From Alphaproteobacteria bacterium (GTDB taxonomy: Bacteria; Pseudomonadota; Alphaproteobacteria; Micavibrionales; UBA2020): DNA of 19,546 bases. Below, in pieces: positions 1-7,714 of this stretch. The stretch lies in NCBI GenBank assembly GCA_020853455.1, contig JADYYV010000163.1, forward strand, positions 1 through 19,546, given 5' to 3'. The position numbers and the translations under genes were made by a program. Numbering within the stretch: the stretch's first letter is position 1; each line of letters opens with the position of its first letter. A model generated the notes under the pieces. It was not told where the DNA came from. It made no database searches and was given only the letters and a program-made list of their open reading frames with translations.

Positions 1-304
1 GCGTTTCCAGCGCGCCGCGCATGCCGTGCAGCACTTCGGCAAGGTCGAGCGTTTCCTCCACCCCGATCTTCTGCTGCGAAAAAGCAAGCAGTTGCCGCAC
101 CAGCTGCGCGCCCTGCTGCGTCAGTTTATGGATGCGCTGCTGTAGTTCAGCGGGGGTGATGCCGCCCGTTTCCAGCTGGCGCGCGCCAGCGGCGGCTTCG
201 GCCTCGATAGACGACAATACGTTGATCATCTCATGCGCCACACCGCCCGCGAATTGGGACAGGGCATCGAGTTTCACGGTATGCGGCGCGGGCAGCTTTT
301 TCAT
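1..304 (-). CDS. Histidine kinase, N-terminal part (runs off the window)
   Basis: This is the first 101 codons of a gene that leaves the window at base 1. The protein starts almost directly at a dimerisation/phosphoacceptor helix: the H-box reads QFAGGVAHEMINVLS with the phospho-accepting His at residue 24 followed by Glu. The second helix ends in LVRQLLAFSQQ, the wording typical of CckA-like and hybrid kinases. The usual HDFNN is replaced by HEMIN. No membrane segment or sensor domain precedes the H-box, so the kinase is probably soluble or receives its signal through other proteins. The ATP-binding domain and any receiver lie outside the window. The ATG at 302-304 has no Shine-Dalgarno sequence in front of it. 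A TATAAA hexamer ends about 10 bases upstream, so a very short leader is possible. The kinase family is clear; the specific pathway is not. Confidence 0.8.
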   Translation of the reverse strand, partial: MKKLPAPHTVKLDALSQFAGGVAHEMINVLSSIEAEAAAGARQLETGGITPAELQQRIHKLTQQGAQLVRQLLAFSQQKIGVEETLDLAEVLHGMRGALET

Positions 305-313
305 AAGTTGCAA

Positions 314-340
314 TTTATAGTTGTGCGCTGTTTTTTTCAA
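314..340 (-). promoter_or_regulatory. Possible promoter of the histidine kinase gene
   Basis: On the minus strand TTGAAA (340-335) is followed after 15 bases by TATAAA (319-314), about 10 bases before the kinase ATG. The spacer is shorter than the ideal 17, so this is a weak call. It lies just beyond the terminator of the preceding gene, where a promoter would be expected. Confidence 0.3.
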
Positions 341-343
341 CAC

Positions 344-376
344 AAAAAAAGAAAGGGCCGGTTTCCCGGCCCTTTC
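344..376 (-). terminator. Intrinsic terminator after the leucine dehydrogenase gene
   Basis: Read on the minus strand, an 11-bp perfect stem GAAAGGGCCGG/CCGGCCCTTTC closes on a GAAA tetraloop and is followed by seven T. It starts 23 bases after the dehydrogenase stop codon and separates that gene from the histidine kinase downstream. Confidence 0.92.
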
Positions 377-398
377 CTGTTTTAGCTACCCTTAAACT

Positions 399-1472
399 TT
401 ATGCGGCCTTGCAGGCTTTCTTGACGCAAAAGCGGCTTTCCGCGATGCGGTCGGCGGCGGTGCCGCAGGAGATGTCTTCCTTGTCGGCCATTTCAAAGAT
501 GCTGGTCGCGGTTGCGTCGATTTTGGCGACCATATCGGCCACGGCCTTGGCATCGAAAGCCTTGCCGGTGGCGCGCGCGATGTGTTCGAAATAAACGGCG
601 ATCAGGCCGCCTGCGTTCACCAGATAATCCGGCGCGTACAGGATCTCCGCGCGGCGGAGCGCATCGCCATGGCGTGCTTCGGCCAGCTGGTTGTTGGCGG
701 CGCCCGCCACAACCTTCGCCTTGATGCGCGGCAGGGTTTCGTCGTTGATGATGCCGCCCAAAGCGCAGGGCGCAAACACATCGGCATCCACATCGTAAAT
801 GCTGTTCAGCGCAACCGGCATCGCGCCGAATTCGCGGCTGGCCATATCGACGCGGTCGGCCGCCATATCGGTCACGAACAATTGCGCGCCCGCTTCATGC
901 AGGTGGCGGCAGAGGTTGTAGCCGACATTGCCGAGGCCCTGGACGGCCACTTTCAGGCCTTTCAGGTCGCCGCGGCCCATGCGGAAGCGCACAGCGGCCT
1001 TCAGGCCGGTGAACACGCCAAGAGCGGTTGTGGGGGACGGATCGCCCGAACCGGCGGTGCCGTGCGAAATGCCGACGACGTGTTTCGTCTGGCTGTTGAT
1101 ATGGCTCATGTCTTCGACCGTCGTGCCGACGTCTTCGGCGACGATGTAGCGGCCGCCCATGTTTTCGACGGCGCGGCCCATGGCGCGCATCATGTCGGCG
1201 GTTTTGGTTTTCTTGTCGCCGATGATGACGGATTTGCCGCCGCCCAGCGGCAGGCCGGTGATGGCGGCCTTGTACGTCATGCCGCGCGACAGGCGCAGCA
1301 CGTCCTTGATCGCCGCTTCGTCGCTTTCATACGCCCACATGCGGCAGCCGCCAAGCGCGGGGCCGAGATTCGTGTTATGCACCGAGATAATCGCCTTCAG
1401 CCCCGATTGCGCGTCGTGGAAGAAAGAGACTTGTTCGTGCTGGTCGAATTCTTTGTGGCTGAAAACAGACAT
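399..1472 (-). CDS. Leucine/branched-chain amino acid dehydrogenase
   Basis: This 357-residue protein is a Glu/Leu/Phe/Val dehydrogenase of the leucine dehydrogenase type. It would catalyse NAD-dependent oxidative deamination of leucine, valine and isoleucine to 2-oxo acids in the cytoplasm. The substrate domain has GGCRMW at 41-46, Lys68 in TYKAAITG, the catalytic Lys80 in PLGGGKS, and Asp114 in AEDVGT. Lys68 and Lys80 fall at the same positions as in Bacillus leucine dehydrogenase. The dinucleotide-binding motif GLGNVG is at 179-184. I chose the ATG at 1472 over an in-frame ATG at 1556 because GGGAG lies 7 bases before it and family similarity starts there (MSVFSHKEF). Phenylalanine or valine preference cannot be excluded. 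The gene stands alone, with repeats upstream and a strong terminator downstream. Confidence 0.93.
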   Translation of the reverse strand: MSVFSHKEFDQHEQVSFFHDAQSGLKAIISVHNTNLGPALGGCRMWAYESDEAAIKDVLRLSRGMTYKAAITGLPLGGGKSVIIGDKKTKTADMMRAMGRAVENMGGRYIVAEDVGTTVEDMSHINSQTKHVVGISHGTAGSGDPSPTTALGVFTGLKAAVRFRMGRGDLKGLKVAVQGLGNVGYNLCRHLHEAGAQLFVTDMAADRVDMASREFGAMPVALNSIYDVDADVFAPCALGGIINDETLPRIKAKVVAGAANNQLAEARHGDALRRAEILYAPDYLVNAGGLIAVYFEHIARATGKAFDAKAVADMVAKIDATATSIFEMADKEDISCGTAADRIAESRFCVKKACKAA

Positions 1473-1594
1473 GGATGACTCCCGTTTCGTGTGCGACGGG
1501 CGACGGATGCGCCGCCCCGTAATTCCGATTCTCACATTCAGGTATTTCCTGTCCACTAAAAGGCGATACCGAAAATACGATAGATGGAAAGTTG

Positions 1595-1659
1595 CAATGC
1601 TGCACTGCGGGTTTGTTTTTAAATATCAATTGCTGCACTGCGTTTTGGTTTTAAATTTT
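1595..1659. repeat. Two imperfect direct repeats, 33-bp period, upstream of leucine dehydrogenase
   Basis: GCTGCACTGCG occurs at 1599-1609 and again at 1632-1642, each preceded by CAAT or CAATT and followed within about 15 bases by TTTTAAAT. The core TGCTGCA recurs in inverted orientation as TGCAGCA at 1667-1673. The period is close to three helical turns, so the copies would lie on roughly the same face of the DNA. They sit about 120-190 bases upstream of the dehydrogenase start and may be regulator sites. Confidence 0.6.
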
Positions 1660-1725
1660 TGCGCGTTGCAGCAGGGATTTTGCTGCGGGAGGGGTTGAGA
1701 ATGGTTTGCGACTCATGCCCATATT

Positions 1726-1805
1726 GTCATCCCCGCGAAAGCGGGGATCCCGATGGTTGGCAGGGCGCATGAGGCCGCCGGGATCCCCGCTTTCGCGGGG
1801 ATGAC
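1726..1805. repeat. REP-type inverted repeat pair (REPIN-like element)
   Basis: Bases 1726-1752 and 1779-1805 are perfect inverted copies of 27 bases, separated by 26 bases. Each arm is itself a hairpin: ATCCCCGC, GAAA loop, GCGGGGAT (1729-1748 in the left arm). Elements built on the core CCCCGCGAAAGCGGGG are widespread dispersed repeats in proteobacterial genomes. The element lies 14 bases beyond the stop codon of the methyltransferase gene, where it could fold in the mRNA as a terminator or protect the 3' end. Confidence 0.9.
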
Positions 1806-1819
1806 GCGGTGTGTGTGGA

Positions 1820-2377
1820 TTACCGCTTTGCCTTCGGCGTAAACGGACGATCATTCGGCGTGGAAATAATCTGGTCACGGCGGAGATCATCGGGCGCAAA
1901 AACCGGCCCACCTTCCTTGACCGGACGCGGCGCGAATTTGCCCAGCGAAATAAGGCGGTCATACATGACAATCGCACCCGCCACGCCGACATTCACGCAA
2001 AATTTCATCGGGATCTTGATAACATGCTGGCAGCGTTTCAGCATTTCGGGCGATACGCTGTTTTTCTCCGGCCCCAGAATATAGACGGCCTGCGCGGGAT
2101 GCCGGAAGCTCGGCAGCTCCACCGCGCCCTCCACCAGCTCTACCGCCACCATCGACGTGCCGCGCGGCAGTTTCAGGTCATCGACGCCCGCGTAGTTATA
2201 GAACGGGATATGATCGAACGCGCCCGAGGTATCGCTTTCCCGCATCGCATGCAGGTCGATATCGGTATTCACCGTAAAGAAAAAGCTCGCGCCAAAGCTA
2301 TGCGCCGACCGCAGCAGGTTTCCCACATTCATGGGCTTCGATATGCCCTCGACACCAATCCCGAAATAGCCTCGCAT
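1820..2377 (-). CDS. SpoU/TrmH-family RNA 2'-O-methyltransferase
   Basis: This 185-residue protein carries the three signature blocks of the SPOUT-fold SpoU family. Motif 1 is NVGNLLRSAHSFG, with the catalytic Arg at residue 23. Motif 2 is ILGPEKNSVSPEML (about 100-113). Motif 3 begins IKIPM at 120 and holds Asn129 in the knotted cofactor site. It would methylate the 2'-OH of a tRNA or rRNA nucleotide using S-adenosylmethionine. The protein begins nearly at motif 1, so it lacks the N-terminal RNA-binding extension of TrmH or RlmB. The C-terminal tail after about residue 150 is polar and probably flexible. The ATG at 2377 has AAGG 11 bases upstream. It is the last gene of the aacS cluster. The target nucleotide cannot be inferred. 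Confidence 0.88.
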   Translation of the reverse strand: MRGYFGIGVEGISKPMNVGNLLRSAHSFGASFFFTVNTDIDLHAMRESDTSGAFDHIPFYNYAGVDDLKLPRGTSMVAVELVEGAVELPSFRHPAQAVYILGPEKNSVSPEMLKRCQHVIKIPMKFCVNVGVAGAIVMYDRLISLGKFAPRPVKEGGPVFAPDDLRRDQIISTPNDRPFTPKAKR

Positions 2378-2394
2378 TTTTTCAGTTACCTTAC

Positions 2395-2616
2395 TTAGAA
2401 ACCCTTGAGGATATCTTTAAGCTGCTTCAAAGCGTCAGGAGAAAATCTAATAGATTGGCTTTTCTTGTTTTTAATTTTTCGCTGTGCCGAACCATAAGTA
2501 TCAATCTGCAACATTTTCTGCCCATCTTCTTCAACGATAGAAAAAGTACAAGACACGGGCTGATGCGTTGAGTTTTTTTCCAAATCAATTTTATCGAGCT
2601 TTTTTATGAGAGCCAT
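2395..2616 (-). CDS. Small conserved hypothetical protein, AT-rich gene
   Basis: This encodes 73 residues with no membrane segment or signal peptide. It has a basic, lysine-rich middle (RKIKNKKSQSIRFS) and a C-terminal amphipathic stretch ending QLKDILKGF. I recall similar small proteins of unknown function with a KSQSI.F motif, but I cannot assign a role. The ATG follows the aacS stop by 8 bases, and AGGA overlapping that stop (TAGGA) serves as ribosome site, so translation is probably coupled to aacS. A hand count gives 81 G+C in 222 bases (36 %), far below the surrounding genes, which suggests a different origin or relaxed codon use. Confidence 0.65.
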   Translation of the reverse strand: MALIKKLDKIDLEKNSTHQPVSCTFSIVEEDGQKMLQIDTYGSAQRKIKNKKSQSIRFSPDALKQLKDILKGF

Positions 2617-2624
2617 AATTTTTC

Positions 2625-4592
<1,968 letters not shown>

Positions 4593-4677
4593 TAAAAGAA
4601 ACCTCGCGAAAAAAATTTCTGTACATCATATAGTCACGGGCGCATAGTGGCTATACCGAATTAACGTATAAAAAACA

Positions 4678-5253
4678 ATGGCTTCTGAACCAAATAGTGC
4701 AGCAAAAGACGACTCAGCCGCATGGCCGCAACTGATGCTGGCGGCGCAGGGCGGTGACGCGGCGGCCTATCAGCGGCTGTTGCGCGAAATCACGCCCCCC
4801 TTGCGCGCCTTCCTCCGCGCCCGTTTTTTCGCGCGGGAGCATATTGATGATATTGTTCAGGAAATTTTGCTCGCGATCCATTCTGCCCGCCATACCTACC
4901 GCCCCGATCAGCCGTTCCGCAACTGGATGTATGGCGTGGCGCGGCACAAAATGATCGATTACCTGCGTAAATACGGGCGCAAGACTGCCAATGAAATCAA
5001 TGATGACGAGCTTGTAACCTTTATGCGCGACACCGCGAATACCCCTGAAGAGGCGATGATCGGCAAGGACGTCAAGCAGGCGCTGGCCCAGCTGCCCGAA
5101 AAGCAGCGCGAGGTGCTGCTGATGACGCGGGTCGAAGGGTTATCGATGGCGGAGGCCGCCGCGAAACTGGGCATGACCGAAACCGCCGTAAAAGTGACCG
5201 CGCACCGCGCGACCAGGAAAATGAAGGAGTGGCTGCTTGAGTATGGATACTGA
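4678..5253 (+). CDS. sigF: ECF RNA polymerase sigma factor, SigF (ECF16) type
   Basis: This 191-residue protein has the two domains of an ECF sigma factor. Region 2 spans about 28-98, with DDIVQEILLAIH and PFRNWMYGVARHKMIDYLRK. Region 4 spans about 134-185, with LPEKQREVLL and the helix-turn-helix AEAAAKLGMTETAVKVTAHR. The assignment to the SigF group rests on the overlapping NrsF-type anti-sigma gene and on a GTAACC-N16-CGAA promoter before the bufferin operon. In Caulobacter SigF answers heavy metal stress. The ATG at 4678 has no Shine-Dalgarno sequence. TATAAA at 4667-4672 is so close that a leaderless transcript is possible. I saw no clear copy of the SigF motif before this gene, so autoregulation is not evident. 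Confidence 0.88.
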   Translation: MASEPNSAAKDDSAAWPQLMLAAQGGDAAAYQRLLREITPPLRAFLRARFFAREHIDDIVQEILLAIHSARHTYRPDQPFRNWMYGVARHKMIDYLRKYGRKTANEINDDELVTFMRDTANTPEEAMIGKDVKQALAQLPEKQREVLLMTRVEGLSMAEAAAKLGMTETAVKVTAHRATRKMKEWLLEYGY

Positions 5254-5875
5254 CAAGCTCATCGCACAGCTGGGGCGCGACCTGAAACCCGTCAAGCCGC
5301 TGGCGGGCGCCGGCACGCTGGCGCTGATCCTTGCCAGCCTGTCGCTGGCCGCGACTTTCGGCGCGATTGAAATTTTCACCAAGGGCATCCGTTCCGACTG
5401 GCAGGTGATGTTCGGCGCGCATCTTTGCCAGACCGCTGGAATTTTCGCGGCGGGCGTGCTGGCGGCCTATGCGGCGTTCAAGCTGTCCGTGCCGGATACC
5501 CGCATCCGCACGCCGGAGCGCGTGATCCTCGGCCTTGCGAGTTTCATCTGGGTGCTGCTGATCGCGGGGCAGATCGGCGCGGAACCGCCGAAACCCGGAT
5601 ACCGCAACTGCCTGACCGATTTTTCGCTGCTGTTCATTATTCCCTTTGCCGCAGGCGTCTTTATGACCACGCGCGCAGCACCCGTCTGGTATGGCTGGGC
5701 GGGTTATGCGCTGGCGCTGTCTGTCGGTTCGTTCTCCGCGCTTGGCATGCGCTTCGCCTGCCCCAACGAACAACCGGCGCATTTGCTGGTATGGCATTAC
5801 CTGCCCGTATTGGGCTTTGCGATTGTCGGGATCGCGCTTGGGCAGATTCTGTTAAAGAAATTCGCAAAGAAATAA
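5237..5875 (+). CDS. nrsF: NrsF-type (DUF1109) anti-sigma factor, six-helix membrane protein
   Basis: This 212-residue integral membrane protein has six predicted helices (about 24-46, 62-82, 94-114, 127-145, 152-172 and 186-206) and a short cytoplasmic N-terminus. Length, topology, the block ending GMRFACP followed by HLLVWHYLP, and its place after an ECF sigma gene identify the DUF1109/NrsF family. NrsF proteins hold SigF at the membrane. Cys125 and Cys175 are 50 residues apart, the same spacing I recall for the two cysteines needed for function in Caulobacter NrsF. A third Cys is at 64. The gene overlaps sigF by 17 bases. AAGGAG lies 7 bases before a TTG at 5237, so I start there. An ATG two codons later (5243) is the alternative. 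Confidence 0.88.
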   Translation: MSMDTDKLIAQLGRDLKPVKPLAGAGTLALILASLSLAATFGAIEIFTKGIRSDWQVMFGAHLCQTAGIFAAGVLAAYAAFKLSVPDTRIRTPERVILGLASFIWVLLIAGQIGAEPPKPGYRNCLTDFSLLFIIPFAAGVFMTTRAAPVWYGWAGYALALSVGSFSALGMRFACPNEQPAHLLVWHYLPVLGFAIVGIALGQILLKKFAKK

Positions 5876-5885
5876 CCGCGCGCCC

Positions 5886-5911
5886 GTAACCAATTCTTCG
5901 CAATCATCGAA
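5886..5911 (+). promoter_or_regulatory. SigF-type ECF promoter of the bufferin operon
   Basis: GTAACC at 5886-5891 is separated by exactly 16 bases from CGAA at 5908-5911. This is the consensus I know for SigF-dependent promoters in Caulobacter (GTAACC-N16-CGAA). It begins 11 bases after the nrsF stop. The predicted start of transcription is near 5918, giving an untranslated leader of about 58 bases before bufA. Confidence 0.78.
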
Positions 5912-5926
5912 TATGATGCCATGCAT

Positions 5927-5942
5927 GCCGGAATTTTCCGGC
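5927..5942 (+). promoter_or_regulatory. Inverted repeat in the bufA leader
   Basis: GCCGGAA and TTCCGGC (7-bp arms, two-base loop TT) lie between the predicted SigF start site and the bufA ribosome site. No T-run follows, so it is not a terminator. It could be an mRNA-stabilising stem or an operator. Confidence 0.45.
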
Positions 5943-5975
5943 TGTCGTATACAAACACCGAAAAGGACCCCTCCC

Positions 5976-6242
5976 ATGAAAAAGAACGTCATTGCCGCAG
6001 CGACACTCGCAGCCGTCATCTCCTTCGCAGCACAGGCCGCTGTCGCCGACGACATGAAGACTGAAAACTGCTACGGCGTCGTGAAGGCCGGCAAGAATGA
6101 CTGCAAAACCGGCGCACATTCCTGTGCAGGCTCGGCCAAGGCAGACAACGACAAGGCCGAATGGGTGAAAGTTCCCGCCGGCCTGTGCGACAAGCTGACC
6201 GGCGGCACCACCGAAGCCCCCGCGGAAGAAATGAAGAAGTAA
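5976..6242 (+). CDS. bufA: Bufferin precursor peptide, DUF2282 family (BufA/GigP type)
   Basis: This 88-residue secreted protein has a Sec signal peptide (MKKN, a hydrophobic stretch, then AQAAVA near 19-24). The mature part is small and acidic to neutral with four cysteines at 32, 43, 50 and 71. The surroundings NCYGVVKAGKNDC, HSCAG and VPAGLCDKLTGG are the DUF2282 signature. DUF2282 proteins are the precursors of bufferins, ribosomally made peptides whose cysteines are oxidatively modified by an MNIO enzyme and which bind copper in the periplasm. From memory of that work, the two central cysteines are modified and the outer two form a disulfide. The ATG at 5976 has AAGGA 8 bases upstream, better than the upstream in-frame ATG at 5913. 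A SigF-type promoter precedes the gene and a terminator follows it. Confidence 0.92.
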   Translation: MKKNVIAAATLAAVISFAAQAAVADDMKTENCYGVVKAGKNDCKTGAHSCAGSAKADNDKAEWVKVPAGLCDKLTGGTTEAPAEEMKK

Positions 6243-6261
6243 TCTTCAAGGCTGAAGAACG

Positions 6262-6296
6262 CCGCCGGAGCCGGGGAAACCCCTCCGGCGGTTTTT
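6262..6296 (+). terminator. Intrinsic terminator between bufA and the maturation genes
   Basis: A 9-bp stem CCGCCGGAG/CTCCGGCGG encloses an inner GGG/CCC pair with a GAAA tetraloop and is followed by TTTTT. It lies 19 bases after the bufA stop and 26 bases before the doxX start. Partial read-through would give much more precursor mRNA than maturase mRNA. Confidence 0.87.
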
Positions 6297-6322
6297 CTTG
6301 AGGTATATCGAGGAATATCGTT

Positions 6323-6835
6323 TTGCAAAAAATTTTAAAATTCGCCGCATTCAAGATCAACCTGCTGGAACAATACCTGCTGCCGCTCGCGTTACTGGCG
6401 GTGCGCATTCATTTGGGGCTGGTCTTCTGGCGCTCCGGCCTTACGAAACTGCCCTGGGGTTCCGCGATCGACCTGTTCAAGACCGAATACATCCCCAACT
6501 GGGAAAAGAACCATGTGAAGGATATTTTCGGCCTGCATATCCCCTTCCCCGTGCCCAGCGCTGAATTCGGCGCTTATTCGGCGACCGCAATCGAGCTTGC
6601 CTGCTCCGTCCTGCTGATGCTGGGGCTGGGCGGCCGGTTTTCCGCCTTTATGCTGGGCATGATGGCGCTTTCGGTGGAGCTGTTCGTCTATCCCGGCGAA
6701 TCCGACCATATCCACTGGATGCTGCTTTCTGCAATTCTGGTGGCGACCGGGCCCGGCGCGGTTTCCATCGATTATTTCATCCGCCGTAAATTGCTGAAAA
6801 CGCGCTTGTATGATAGGACTGTGGATATCCATTAA
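6323..6835 (+). CDS. DoxX-family membrane protein of the bufferin operon (GigT/BufD type)
   Basis: This 170-residue membrane protein has about four hydrophobic segments. The DoxX features are RIHLGLVFWRSGLTKL near residues 28-43, ATAIELACSVLLMLGLGGR near 89-107, and HIHWMLLSAI followed by GPGAVSIDYF. DoxX proteins of this type accompany DUF2282/DUF692/DUF2063 operons, for example gigT in Cupriavidus gold-induced operons. Their role is thought to be redox-linked, but it is not established. The start is a TTG at 6323 with GAGGA 8 bases upstream; no in-frame ATG lies nearby. The loop at about 50-80 (TEYIPNWEKN...HIPFPVPS) is longer than I expect. The gene sits between the precursor and the MNIO gene rather than last. 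Confidence 0.87.
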   Translation: MQKILKFAAFKINLLEQYLLPLALLAVRIHLGLVFWRSGLTKLPWGSAIDLFKTEYIPNWEKNHVKDIFGLHIPFPVPSAEFGAYSATAIELACSVLLMLGLGGRFSAFMLGMMALSVELFVYPGESDHIHWMLLSAILVATGPGAVSIDYFIRRKLLKTRLYDRTVDIH

Positions 6836-6844
6836 GGTCGGTAC

Positions 6845-7714
6845 ATGGTGAAAGACGTAAACATCGCAGCTGGCATAAAGACGGGCATCGGCCTGCGGGG
6901 CGCGCATACCGCCGCGGTTATCGACACGCGCCCGCCTGTCGGTTTTCTTGAAGGACACAGCGAAAATTATTTCCGCATCGGCGGCGCGCCGTTCGAACAG
7001 CTGATGGAATGCCGCGAGGCCTATCCGGTCAGTTTGCACGGCGTCGGGTTGTCGCTGGGGTCGGCGGGCGGCGTATCGCCCGATCATTTGCAAAAACTGA
7101 AAACGCTGGTCGATATCGTGCAGCCGGATTTGGTATCCGAACATGTGTCGTGGAGCGCGGCGGACGGCAAGGCCCTGCCCGACCTGCTGCCGCTGCCCAT
7201 GACGCGCGAGGCGCTGGAAACCATCTGCGCGAATATCAGCCATGTGCAGGATGTTCTGCAGCGAAAAATCCTGGTCGAGAACCCGTCGTCTTATCTGCGC
7301 TTTGCGGGACAGGAAATGGCGGAGCCCGCATTTCTGGCGGCGGTTGCGAAAACGACCGGCTGCGGCATCCTGCTGGATGTCAACAATATCGCCGTCAGCG
7401 CGCATAACATGGATTTCGACGCCGCCGCCTATATCGACGCGCTGCCGCCGGGGATTGTCGGCGAAATCCATCTGGCGGGGTATCAGGTGAATACGATTGG
7501 CGGCGACAGCATTTTCATCGATGCGCATAACCATGCCGTTTATGACGGCGTGTGGGATTTGTACGCGCGGGCGCTGGCGCGGTTCGGCGATGTGCCGACG
7601 CTGGTCGAATGGGATGCCGACCTGCCGCCCCTGCCCGTGCTGGTGGCGGAGGCCGCAAAGGCCGATGCCGTCCGCGCGCGCATCACGGGGGTGCCGCATG
7701 CCAAAATTGCCTGA
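6845..7714 (+). CDS. bufB: DUF692 / MNIO multinuclear iron oxidative enzyme (bufferin maturase)
   Basis: This 289-residue TIM-barrel enzyme is of the DUF692 (MNIO) family, the class that includes MbnB. It installs oxidative modifications on cysteines of a precursor peptide using a mixed-valent iron cluster and oxygen. The metal-site motifs are all visible: SLHGVGLSLGS (His65), SEHVSW (His100), LVENPSSYL (Glu145), LLDVNNIAVSAHN (Asp178, His187), EIHLAGY (His209), ID.HNH (Asp226, His228, His230) and LVEWD (Glu255). It would act in the cytoplasm on the bufA product before export. The ATG at 6845 follows the doxX stop by 9 bases, with AAGG overlapping that stop. The end overlaps bufC by 17 bases, so the two products are probably made together. 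Confidence 0.94.
   Translation: MVKDVNIAAGIKTGIGLRGAHTAAVIDTRPPVGFLEGHSENYFRIGGAPFEQLMECREAYPVSLHGVGLSLGSAGGVSPDHLQKLKTLVDIVQPDLVSEHVSWSAADGKALPDLLPLPMTREALETICANISHVQDVLQRKILVENPSSYLRFAGQEMAEPAFLAAVAKTTGCGILLDVNNIAVSAHNMDFDAAAYIDALPPGIVGEIHLAGYQVNTIGGDSIFIDAHNHAVYDGVWDLYARALARFGDVPTLVEWDADLPPLPVLVAEAAKADAVRARITGVPHAKIA

Larger units (their letters stand above)
1473..1819. other. Non-coding region between leucine dehydrogenase and the SpoU methyltransferase gene
   Basis: These 347 bases hold no convincing gene. The half near the dehydrogenase start is AT-rich and contains two imperfect 33-bp-spaced repeats. The half near the methyltransferase stop contains a REP-type inverted pair. The dehydrogenase promoter must lie here on the minus strand, but I could not find a convincing -35/-10 pair. 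Confidence 0.7.

Noticed and set aside
582..1478. 298-codon open frame on the plus strand
   Set aside because: It is antisense to leucine dehydrogenase, whose motifs are intact; the translation is His/Arg/Ala-rich without family features, typical of a GC-rich shadow frame.
1595..1659. Possible CRISPR array
   Set aside because: Only two imperfect copies with no unique spacers of constant length and no cas genes nearby.
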